Source: Pseudomonadota bacterium
GTDB lineage: Bacteria > Pseudomonadota > Alphaproteobacteria > Rhizobiales > Xanthobacteraceae
Assembly (NCBI GenBank): GCA_023405565.1
Contig: JAEXXW010000571.1
Span: forward strand, 1 to 5,151
Direction of reading: 5' to 3'
Length of the DNA: 5,151 nucleotides
Positions 1 to 5,151 of this stretch are shown here, one piece after another. Within the stretch, counting starts at the first letter, position 1, and each line of letters starts with the position of its first letter. Under the pieces are notes generated by a model. The model was not told the DNA's origin, did no database searches, and was given only the letters and a program-made list of their open reading frames with translations. The translations under genes and the position numbers were made by a program.

Positions 1-1088
1 GTGTTGGTCAGCAGCCCCTGCACCATCACGTGCAGCGCCTGGATGTCGTAGGCTTCCGGCATGAAGCGGAGCGAGAACGCTGCGGGCACGAGCCCCGGTC
101 CGACGAAATAAGCACCGACCTGATAAAGCGCCTTGGCGCGCAGACCGAGAATCTTGCCGTTTTCGTCCAGCGCCATCTCGCCATACATCACCATTTCACG
201 GCCATGGCGATCCGTCAGCAGGCTTTCCGTCCGGGTCGCCACCCACTTGACCGGGCGACCGATACGCTTTGATGCCCACAGCACAACGCAATCGTCGGGG
301 AAAGGACTGCCCTTCAATCCGAAACCACCGCCCACGTCAGGCGAGATCACCCGGATCTGGCTCTCGGCGCAGTGGAAGATGTGCGACAGCTCCATCCGCA
401 CACCATGCGGATTCTGCGAGGACGTGTAGAGCGTATATTGATCATCCGCCTCGCTGTAATCGCCAATCGCGACGCGTGGCTCCATCGCATTGGGCGCAAG
501 GCGATTATGCTCTACACGCAGCGTGACGTGATGTTTGGCCTTGGCAAAGGCGGCATCGGTCGCGCCCTGATCACCGAACATCAGGCCAAACGCCCAGTTA
601 CCCTTCGGGTTGTCGTCATAGACCTTCGGCGCATCGCTCCGGCTTGCGTCTTCCAGATCGGAGACCGCCGGCAGCTCTTCGTATTCCACCTCAACCAGAT
701 CGGCCGCGTCGCGCGCCTGCATCAGCGTCTCGGCGATCACGAAAGCGACACGGTCGCCGACATACCGCACGCGGTCATGGCAGATCAGCGGCTGCCAGGT
801 ACGAAAGCCTGCGGGTGCGCCGACTTCTTCCGGCATCGGATGGGCCGTCAACGCGCCAAGCTTGTCGGCAATTGCGTCAACACCGGTCAGGACCGCCAGA
901 ACGCCGGGCGCGGCCGCGGCCTTCGACGTATCGACGCTCAGGATTTTGGCATGCGCATGGGGGGAGCCAACGGCAACCGCGTAGGCCTGGTTCGACAGGT
1001 TGATGTCTTCGACATAGCGCCCTTTGCCGGTCAGGAACCTCTGGTCTTCGACACGTTTGACAGCCTGTCCGATGCCAAATTTGGCCAT
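1..1088 (-). CDS. Xanthine dehydrogenase / aerobic CO dehydrogenase family molybdopterin-binding large subunit (N-terminal part)
   Basis: The reverse strand from an ATG at 1088-1086 reads open for 362 codons and leaves the window at position 1, so only the N-terminal half of a protein usually near 770-800 residues is present. The start MAKFGIGQAVKRVEDQRFLTG is the typical opening of this family. Residues about 18-140 correspond to the a/b hammerhead domain (RYVGDRVAFVIAE at 108-120). The molybdopterin-binding domain follows, with NAMEPRVAIGDY (200-211), SPDVGGGFGLKG (249-260) and GRPVKWVATRTESL (277-290). Members are cytoplasmic molybdenum hydroxylases that work with an FAD subunit and a 2Fe-2S subunit, oxidising CO, purines, aldehydes or N-heterocycles. 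The loop that separates true CO dehydrogenase (AYxCSFR in form I, AYRGAGR in form II) should lie only about 5-15 residues beyond the edge, so the substrate cannot be called. It is the first gene of its transcript, with no small or medium subunit on its upstream side. An open frame on the opposite strand here is a shadow. Confidence 0.93.
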   Translation of the reverse strand, partial: MAKFGIGQAVKRVEDQRFLTGKGRYVEDINLSNQAYAVAVGSPHAHAKILSVDTSKAAAAPGVLAVLTGVDAIADKLGALTAHPMPEEVGAPAGFRTWQPLICHDRVRYVGDRVAFVIAETLMQARDAADLVEVEYEELPAVSDLEDASRSDAPKVYDDNPKGNWAFGLMFGDQGATDAAFAKAKHHVTLRVEHNRLAPNAMEPRVAIGDYSEADDQYTLYTSSQNPHGVRMELSHIFHCAESQIRVISPDVGGGFGLKGSPFPDDCVVLWASKRIGRPVKWVATRTESLLTDRHGREMVMYGEMALDENGKILGLRAKALYQVGAYFVGPGLVPAAFSLRFMPEAYDIQALHVMVQGLLTN

Positions 1089-1222
1089 TCCATCCCCCTA
1101 AAAGATTCCCATTGCCAATCAACGATACTGCCAAGACCGGTGTTGGGACAATCATTGAAATCGGTGGGCAGACACCATCGCCTGCGACCTAATCACCTAA
1201 AATCGTATGGAGAGACGTCACG
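1089..1222. promoter_or_regulatory. Divergent intergenic region between the molybdoenzyme and glycosyltransferase genes
   Basis: This stretch must carry the promoter of the leftward molybdoenzyme gene and probably that of the rightward glycosyltransferase unit. Rightward, TAAAAT at 1198-1203 resembles a -10 box but no convincing -35 box lies 16-18 bases before it. Leftward, TTGGCAG-N5-TTGA on the reverse strand (about 1117-1132) resembles a sigma-54 -24/-12 element but lacks the C of the -12 GC pair. Two short 9-base palindromes, ATTGcCAAT (1111-1119) and CAATcATTG (1149-1157), could be regulator half-sites. The regulatory role follows from the divergent arrangement. The individual boxes are weak. 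Confidence 0.4.
1094..1098 (-). promoter_or_regulatory. Ribosome binding site of the molybdoenzyme large subunit
   Basis: On the reverse strand GGGGGA sits just upstream of the ATG at 1088, with five bases between the G run and the start. An ATG at 1093-1091 lies closer to the G run but is in another frame. The spacing together with the family-typical N terminus fixes the start at 1088. Confidence 0.55.
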
Positions 1223-1291
1223 ATGCTTCATCGGAAGACAGCAAACAAAATCTTGATGCCTGTCGAAACTTATTGCAGCGCAAAACGTTAA
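1223..1291 (+). CDS. Possible 22-residue leader peptide upstream of the glycosyltransferase
   Basis: An ATG at 1223 is preceded by GGAGAG (1209-1214) at a workable distance and opens a 22-codon frame beginning MLHRKTANKILMPV and ending at TAA 1289-1291. The last base of that TAA is the first base of another ATG (1291-1293), which opens a nine-codon frame MAVTEGPNA ending at TGA 1318-1320. That TGA overlaps the ATG of the glycosyltransferase (1317-1319). The chained TAATG and ATGA overlaps are what translational coupling would look like. I recognise no peptide family, and the frame is short enough to be chance. What argues for it is the good ribosome binding site and the linked overlaps, not the protein sequence. 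Confidence 0.25.
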   Translation: MLHRKTANKILMPVETYCSAKR

Positions 1292-1302
1292 TGGCGGTCA
1301 CA

Positions 1303-1307
1303 GAGGG
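1303..1307 (+). promoter_or_regulatory. Ribosome binding site of the glycosyltransferase
   Basis: AGAGGG ends at 1307, nine bases before the ATG at 1317. A second ATG at 1313-1315 is nearer the site but reads another frame. The ATG at 1317 gives MRIAQIAPL, the standard first strand of a GT-B fold, so it is the chosen start. Confidence 0.55.
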
Positions 1308-1316
1308 CCCAAATGC

Positions 1317-2414
1317 ATGAGAATTGCTCAGATCGCGCCGCTGATGGAAAGCGTTCCGCCGAAGACCTATGGCGGTACCGAACGAATTGCGCACTTTGTT
1401 ACCGAAGAATTGGTCAAGCTCGGCCATGACGTCACGTTGTTCGCAAGCGGTGACTCGGTCACGGCGGCGGAATTGGTACCATGCGTGCCTCGCGCACTCC
1501 GTCTCGAACCTAAAATCCGCGACGTCATCCCCTATTACATGTTGATGCTCGACCGCGTCTTCCAGCGCGCTGACGAGTTCGATGTTTTCCACTTTCACAT
1601 CGACCAGTTTCATTTTCCGCTCTTCCGCAACCTAAGCGAACGCACCGTCACCACCTTGCATGGCCGACAGGATCTGCCAGATCTTCTTGCACTCTACGTC
1701 GGATTTACTGAAATGCCGCTGGTCTCCATATCGATGGAGCAGCGAAAGCCGATCGCCAAAGCGAATTTTGTCGCCAACGTTCCACACGGCCTGCCGCTCG
1801 ACATGCATCAGCTGGTCGCCAACCCGCGTGGCGGCTATCTCGCTTTCCTCGGCCGTATCGCACCGGAGAAACGCCCCGATCGGGCCATCGAGATTTCACG
1901 TGCGCTGGGCATGCCGCTGAAGATTGCGGCAAAAGTCGATCGTGTCGACGAAGAATACTTCCGCGAGAAAATTGCCCCGATGATCGCCGACAGCCCCAAT
2001 GTCGAATTCATCGGCGAGATTAATGAAAAACGAAAAAGCCAGTTTGTAGGTGAAGCCAGCGCGGTGCTGTTCCCCATCGACTGGCCGGAGCCTTTCGGCC
2101 TTGTCATGATCGAAGCGATGGCTTGCGGCACGCCGGTTGTCGCCTTCCGGTGTGGTTCGGTGCCGGAGGTGATGGAAGACGGCGTCACTGGCGCGATTGT
2201 CGATAGCCTCGAAGAGGCTATTGCTGCGGTGCCGCGCGTTATCGCACTCGACCGCAGGAAAATCCGCCGCCAGTTCGAACAACGATTTTCGGCCACACGA
2301 ATGGCCAAAGACTATGTCGAAGTCTATCAGCGCTTGTTATCCGAGTCGGACCGAGACGATGCTTGGCTAAATACCGAGCTACGATCGCGTATCCGCATCG
2401 CTGCAGGGCCTTGA
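1317..2414 (+). CDS. Glycosyltransferase family 4 (GT-B fold) protein
   Basis: This 365-residue protein has the full layout of a retaining GT4 transferase, which moves a sugar from a nucleotide-sugar donor to an acceptor. The N-terminal Rossmann half opens with MRIAQIAPL and the glycine turn YGGTERIAHFV (G19-G20-T21-E22), then FHFHID (about 91-96) and TLHGRQD with H115, a likely catalytic-region histidine. NVPHGLPLD (H157-G158) replaces the commoner PNGID linker. The C-terminal donor half begins with LGRIAPEKRPDRA (178-190), where R180 and K185 match the phosphate-binding pair of the family. It ends with EPFGLVMIEAMACGTPVV, whose E258 and E266 form the E-x7-E signature. There is no signal peptide or membrane segment, so it is probably cytosolic or peripheral. 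It lies directly before a debranching-type glucosidase and probably shares its mRNA. Donor and acceptor are unknown; a glucan or surface glycan is an inference from the neighbour. Confidence 0.92.
   Translation: MRIAQIAPLMESVPPKTYGGTERIAHFVTEELVKLGHDVTLFASGDSVTAAELVPCVPRALRLEPKIRDVIPYYMLMLDRVFQRADEFDVFHFHIDQFHFPLFRNLSERTVTTLHGRQDLPDLLALYVGFTEMPLVSISMEQRKPIAKANFVANVPHGLPLDMHQLVANPRGGYLAFLGRIAPEKRPDRAIEISRALGMPLKIAAKVDRVDEEYFREKIAPMIADSPNVEFIGEINEKRKSQFVGEASAVLFPIDWPEPFGLVMIEAMACGTPVVAFRCGSVPEVMEDGVTGAIVDSLEEAIAAVPRVIALDRRKIRRQFEQRFSATRMAKDYVEVYQRLLSESDRDDAWLNTELRSRIRIAAGP
2405..2408 (+). promoter_or_regulatory. Ribosome binding site deciding the TTG start of the debranching enzyme
   Basis: AGGG at 2405-2408 lies inside the last codons of the glycosyltransferase and nine bases before TTG 2418-2420. 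No in-frame ATG, GTG or other TTG occurs between the preceding stop (2412-2414) and the start of conserved sequence near residue 27. TTG 2418 is therefore the only ordinary start that keeps the N-terminal domain whole. Confidence 0.45.
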
Positions 2415-2417
2415 ACA

Positions 2418-4631
2418 TTGCATCGACCGAAGGAACAGCTTTCAAAAGAACAGCACTCAACTGTCAATCTGGTCGAGCAGGTCGCGGAAGTTCCATTCTA
2501 CATTCCCGCGACCGGGCCTTCGACCCGTCCGCGACGCAATCTCAAGCACGACGATTGCTTCGCGATCTTTGACAGCCACGGCGACATCGGCGCCACCCCC
2601 GGCGGCCCCGATGGTCTCTATTGCCGCGATACGCGGTTTCTTGGACACCTTGAGCTGCTCCTGAACGGCAATCAACTGCTGCTGCTGGGATCCAATGTCC
2701 GCGATGACAATGCACTGCTGACGGTCGATCTGACCAATCCGGATATTTACTTCGAAAACAGGCTGGTGCTGCCGAAAGACACGCTGCACATCATCCGCAC
2801 GTTTTTTCTCTGGAACAACACCGCTTATCAGCGCCTGCGTATTCAAAATCACGGTGATCGCACCGTTCATTGTGTTTTGGGCATGTCCTTCTCGAGCGAC
2901 TTCGCTGACCTGTTCGAGGTCCGTGGCATGCGCCGCGCAAAGCGCGGCAGTGCAACGAGCAAGAAGCTGGGAGATGGACAGGTCCGGCTTCACTACCAGG
3001 GTCTCGATCATGTCCTGAGATGCACCGTACTCAGCTTCGATCCGGTACCGGAGCGGCTTTCGACCGCCATGGCCTCCTACACGCTCTCTCTGGAGCCCGG
3101 TGACATCAAAGCACTCGATCTGACGGTGGAATGCCGCAATGACAATGATCATCCGGCACACCATCCGTTCCGGCGCGGCATGCGCGCCGCGCTTCAGGAG
3201 CGGCAACTTTCCAGCCGCGGCAACACGATCATCACGACATCGAATGAAATCTTCAACGAGATGATATGCCGGTCGATGTCGGACCTTGCGATGCTTGTGA
3301 CGCAAACCGAGCAAGGCCCCTACCCCTATGCAGGCATTCCCTGGTATTCGACCACATTCGGCCGCGATGGCCTTATCACTGCAATCCAGACGCTCTGGTA
3401 TCGTCCCGACATTTCACGCGGCGTATTGCGGCGGCTCGCGGCATTACAGGCCGATGCCGTCGACCCGGTGGCCGATGCCGAGCCCGGCAAGATCCTGCAC
3501 GAGATGCGCAGTGGAGAGATGGCCAATTTGCGCGAAGTGCCGTTCAAACTTTACTACGGCAGTGTCGATTCAACGCCGCTCTTTGTCCTTCTGGCCGGCC
3601 TTTACTTCGAACGGACCGGCGATCTCGCATTGTTGCGAGAGCTTTGGCCGCATATCGAACGCGCGCTGCAATGGATCGACGGCCCCGGCGATCCCGACGG
3701 CGACGGCTTTGTCGAATATCATCGCAGCAATGACGATGGTCTCGTCAATCAGGGATGGAAGGATTCTCACGACGCTGTTTTTCACAAGGATGGCTCGACG
3801 GCGGAAGGGCCGATCGCGTTATGCGAGGTGCAAGGCTACGTCTATGCTGCAAAAAAATGCGCAGCGCATATGGCAAGGCAAATGGACAGGCACAAGCAAG
3901 CCTCCGCCCTCGACCAGGCTGCCGACAGCCTGAAGGAGAGATTTGAGGCCGCATTCTGGTGTGACGCGATCGGTAGTTATGCGCTTGCTCTTGATGGCAG
4001 GAAGAAGCAGTGCTGTGTTAGAAGCTCGAATGCCGGGCAGGTTCTGTTCAGCGGCATTGCATCACCCGAACGCGCCAGTCTCGTCGCCGTGCAGATGATG
4101 CAACCATCGTTCTTTTCGGGTTGGGGCATACGTACGATCGCACGGGAGGAAGCGCGCTACAATCCGATGTCGTATCATAATGGATCAGTCTGGCCGCACG
4201 ACAATTCGCTCATCGCTGCCGGCTTCGCGCGCTATGGTCACAAGGCTGCGGTTGGCCGTGTCTTCCGCGGTCTGTTCGATGCCGCAACCTATATGGATCT
4301 TCGGCGCCTGCCAGAACTTTACTGCGGCTTCCGGCGCGCGCGTGGACGCGGGCCAACGCTTTACCCCGTCGCCTGCTCCCCGCAGGCCTGGGCCGCAGGA
4401 GCGCCCCTGCAACTGATCCAATCGTCGTTGGGAATCGAGTTCGCTCCCGAACGGCACGAGATTGTCCTGCGCAACCCCGAGCTGCCTTCGTTCATCAATG
4501 AGATTACGTTGCAGGATCTCAGGGTCGGCCAGTTGAGTGTCGATATTGCCGTTTGCCGTCAGGAAACAGGTGTGGCCCTGAGCATTTTGCGCAACGACAG
4601 TCACGTCAAGGTCAGCGTTTCCTTCACCTGA
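2418..4631 (+). CDS. Amylo-alpha-1,6-glucosidase / glycogen-debranching-type protein
   Basis: The 737-residue product matches the two-domain bacterial debranching-type family (COG3408). Residues about 27-215 form the N-terminal beta-rich domain (GDE_N_bis type), with FYIPATGPS, DDCFAIFDSHGDIG, GLYCRDTRFLGHLEL and FENRLVLP. From about 270 the (alpha/alpha)6 catalytic domain carries PWYSTTFGRDG (GRDG at 315-318), KILHEMRSGEM, YYGSVDSTPLF, NQGWKDSHD (446-452), YHNGSVWPHDN (588-596) and LPELYCGF (631-638). By analogy with related clans, D449 and E633 are candidate acid/base residues; this is inferred, not proven. The family hydrolyses alpha-1,6 branch glucose from glucans, though many members have unverified substrates. 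It lacks the glucanotransferase half of the roughly 1500-residue eukaryotic enzyme. No signal peptide is seen, so it should be cytoplasmic. It follows the glycosyltransferase in the same frame after a single stop and one codon, implying co-transcription. Confidence 0.9.
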   Translation: MHRPKEQLSKEQHSTVNLVEQVAEVPFYIPATGPSTRPRRNLKHDDCFAIFDSHGDIGATPGGPDGLYCRDTRFLGHLELLLNGNQLLLLGSNVRDDNALLTVDLTNPDIYFENRLVLPKDTLHIIRTFFLWNNTAYQRLRIQNHGDRTVHCVLGMSFSSDFADLFEVRGMRRAKRGSATSKKLGDGQVRLHYQGLDHVLRCTVLSFDPVPERLSTAMASYTLSLEPGDIKALDLTVECRNDNDHPAHHPFRRGMRAALQERQLSSRGNTIITTSNEIFNEMICRSMSDLAMLVTQTEQGPYPYAGIPWYSTTFGRDGLITAIQTLWYRPDISRGVLRRLAALQADAVDPVADAEPGKILHEMRSGEMANLREVPFKLYYGSVDSTPLFVLLAGLYFERTGDLALLRELWPHIERALQWIDGPGDPDGDGFVEYHRSNDDGLVNQGWKDSHDAVFHKDGSTAEGPIALCEVQGYVYAAKKCAAHMARQMDRHKQASALDQAADSLKERFEAAFWCDAIGSYALALDGRKKQCCVRSSNAGQVLFSGIASPERASLVAVQMMQPSFFSGWGIRTIAREEARYNPMSYHNGSVWPHDNSLIAAGFARYGHKAAVGRVFRGLFDAATYMDLRRLPELYCGFRRARGRGPTLYPVACSPQAWAAGAPLQLIQSSLGIEFAPERHEIVLRNPELPSFINEITLQDLRVGQLSVDIAVCRQETGVALSILRNDSHVKVSVSFT

Positions 4632-4637
4632 CCTTGA
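4606..4637 (+). terminator. Hairpin over the debranching-enzyme stop codon, possible weak terminator
   Basis: TCAAGGTCAG (4606-4615) and CTGACCTTGA (4628-4637) form a perfect 10-bp stem around a 12-base loop, and the right arm contains the TGA stop (4629-4631). Only three T residues follow, then AA, so this is a poor intrinsic terminator by itself. A second right arm, GCTGACCTT at 4643-4651, can pair with AAGGTCAGC (4608-4616) over 9 bp and is also followed by a short T stretch. The position at the gene end supports a 3'-end role. An operator or chance repeat is the alternative. Confidence 0.4.
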
Positions 4638-4670
4638 TTTAAGCTGACCTTTCGATCCTGTTCGCCCACC

Positions 4671-4692
4671 CCTCCGGGAATACCCCAGGAGG
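4671..4692. repeat. Short GC-rich hairpin downstream of the debranching gene
   Basis: CCTCCGGG (4671-4678), loop AATA (4679-4682), then CCC and GGAGG (4683-4685, 4688-4692) with a two-base CA bulge give an 8-bp imperfect stem. No T run follows on either strand, so it is not a standard intrinsic terminator. It may act as an mRNA 3' end or simply reflect GC-rich sequence. Confidence 0.2.
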
Positions 4693-4707
4693 CGGCCCAA
4701 ACCAGAA

Positions 4708-4736
4708 CTCGACAGCGGGAGCATCCGCGGCTAAAT
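4708..4736 (+). promoter_or_regulatory. Candidate sigma-70-type promoter for cysD
   Basis: CTCGAC (4708-4713) and CTAAAT (4731-4736) are separated by exactly 17 bases. Each differs at one position from the CTTGAC and CTATAT pattern described for rhizobial housekeeping promoters. Transcription would start near 4743, giving a 5' leader of about 105 bases before cysD. No activator site is recognised. Confidence 0.4.
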
Positions 4737-4746
4737 AGCGCCATTC

Positions 4747-4820
4747 CAAAGTGGCCTTGAGGTCGCCGCAATCAGCGGCCTACCGATCCGGGCCGGACCC
4801 CTCAAGCCGCCACCCCTTTG
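4747..4820 (+). ncRNA. Candidate structured 5' leader of cysD mRNA
   Basis: Four-, four- and seven-base blocks on the left (CAAA 4747-4750, GTGG 4751-4754, CTTGAGG 4756-4762) pair in nested order with CCTCAAG (4800-4806), CCAC (4810-4813) and TTTG (4817-4820). This makes about 15 bp interrupted by a 1x3 internal loop and a CCC bulge. Inside lie a hairpin GCCGC-AATCA-GCGGC (4765-4779) and the near-palindrome TCCGG-G-CCGGA (4787-4797), giving a possible multi-branch shape. The element begins a few bases after the predicted transcription start and ends 27 bases before the cysD ATG. It matches no riboswitch class I recognise. The region is GC-rich, so chance pairing cannot be excluded by eye. Confidence 0.3.
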
Positions 4821-4847
4821 CGATAGATCTGTTCGTTCGATCCCCTT

Positions 4848-5151
4848 ATGACAAGCAACCTGTCCCGCCACCTCTCCAATCTCGAGACGGAAGCGATCGT
4901 CATCCTGCGGGAAGCAGCGCTGGCGTTCGAGCGCCCTGTGCTGATGTATTCGCTCGGCAAGGATTCCAGCGTCCTGCTGCATCTGTGCCGGAAGGCGTTT
5001 CATCCCGCCAAGATTCCCTTCGCCGCGCTCCATATCGACACCACCTGGAAATTCCGCGATATGATCACCTTCCGCGACCGTATGGCCGCGGAGCTCGATC
5101 TTAACCTCATCGTCCACACCAATAAAAAGGCGATCGAGGACGGCGTGCACC
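4848..5151 (+). CDS. cysD: Sulfate adenylyltransferase subunit 2 (ATP sulfurylase small subunit), N-terminal part
   Basis: The first 101 codons are present of a protein usually near 300 residues; the window edge cuts it. CysD, with the GTPase CysN, makes adenosine 5'-phosphosulfate and pyrophosphate from sulfate and ATP in the cytoplasm, the first step of sulfate assimilation. [18 protein letters not shown] (34-51) contains the PP-loop of the PAPS-reductase/ATP-sulfurylase fold, and [16 protein letters not shown] (62-77) is the next conserved family block. The N terminus [29 protein letters not shown] is typical. An in-frame TAG at 4824-4826 with no intervening start codon fixes the start at ATG 4848, although no purine-rich ribosome binding site precedes it. 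The rhizobial Nod-factor paralogue NodP is nearly the same protein and cannot be excluded from this fragment. cysN or cysNC is expected just past the right edge. Confidence 0.95.
   Translation, partial: MTSNLSRHLSNLETEAIVILREAALAFERPVLMYSLGKDSSVLLHLCRKAFHPAKIPFAALHIDTTWKFRDMITFRDRMAAELDLNLIVHTNKKAIEDGVH

Noticed and set aside
1117..1132. Sigma-54-like site TTGGCAG-N5-TTGA on the minus strand
   Set aside because: The GG element and spacing fit, but the -12 GC is GA. With no visible enhancer site it is too weak to list as a promoter.
372..1256. 294-codon open frame on the plus strand opposite the molybdoenzyme gene
   Set aside because: The reverse strand encodes a clear, motif-rich molybdenum hydroxylase subunit over the same bases. 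The plus-strand product has an unnatural composition with no recognisable domain.
2457..3314. 285-codon open frame on the minus strand inside the debranching gene
   Set aside because: It lies wholly inside a convincing conserved plus-strand gene and shows no family features. It is a GC-rich shadow frame.
4185..4724. 179-codon minus-strand frame spanning the end of the debranching gene and the intergenic region
   Set aside because: Most of it is antisense to conserved catalytic-domain sequence (NGSVWPHDN to LPELYCGF). I see no credible ribosome site or domain.
4751..5104. GTG-started 117-codon plus-strand frame overlapping cysD
   Set aside because: It overlaps cysD out of frame, and the cysD frame carries unmistakable conserved motifs. 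The start lies inside the proposed leader structure.
1..5151. CRISPR array, insertion sequence, tRNA, phage or defence genes
   Set aside because: I saw no regular repeat-spacer pattern, transposase motifs, terminal inverted repeats with target duplications, tRNA-like cloverleaf or CCA end. The region reads as ordinary metabolic chromosome.

Overview
The window looks like chromosomal DNA from an alphaproteobacterium. The best guess is the Hyphomicrobiales, near Bradyrhizobium, Afipia or Rhodopseudomonas. This rests on the style of the proteins (a CO/xanthine-dehydrogenase-family large subunit, a CysD with a typical alphaproteobacterial N terminus), moderately high GC, and a promoter-like site matching the CTTGAC/CTATAT pattern known from rhizobia. 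The assignment is inference from protein and motif character, not a database match.

Layout, left to right. (1) Positions 1-1088, minus strand: the first 362 codons of a molybdopterin-binding large subunit of the xanthine dehydrogenase / aerobic CO dehydrogenase family, running off the left edge just before its diagnostic active-site loop. (2) 1089-1316: a divergent intergenic region. Its right half holds a small ORF with a good ribosome binding site, linked through a second tiny ORF by overlapping stop/start codons to the next gene. (3) 1317-2414, plus strand: a GT4-type glycosyltransferase. (4) 2418-4631, plus strand: an amylo-alpha-1,6-glucosidase (glycogen-debranching-type) protein starting at TTG. 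It follows the glycosyltransferase stop in the same reading frame, with one codon between the stop and the TTG. (5) 4632-4847: an intergenic region with a repeat/hairpin cluster over the debranching-enzyme stop, a candidate sigma-70-type promoter, and a candidate structured RNA leader. (6) 4848-5151, plus strand: the first 101 codons of cysD (sulfate adenylyltransferase small subunit), cut by the right edge.

The glycosyltransferase and debranching enzyme are almost certainly one transcription unit, and look like a glucan or glycan building-and-trimming pair whose substrate cannot be read from sequence. The molybdoenzyme is transcribed away from them and is probably unrelated. cysD is co-directional but has its own apparent promoter and begins a separate sulfate-assimilation unit. 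No tRNA, rRNA, CRISPR array, insertion sequence or phage gene is visible. The items most worth a second look are the folded leader before cysD, the three-copy 8-bp element at the end of the debranching gene, and the same-frame junction of the glycosyltransferase and debranching genes.
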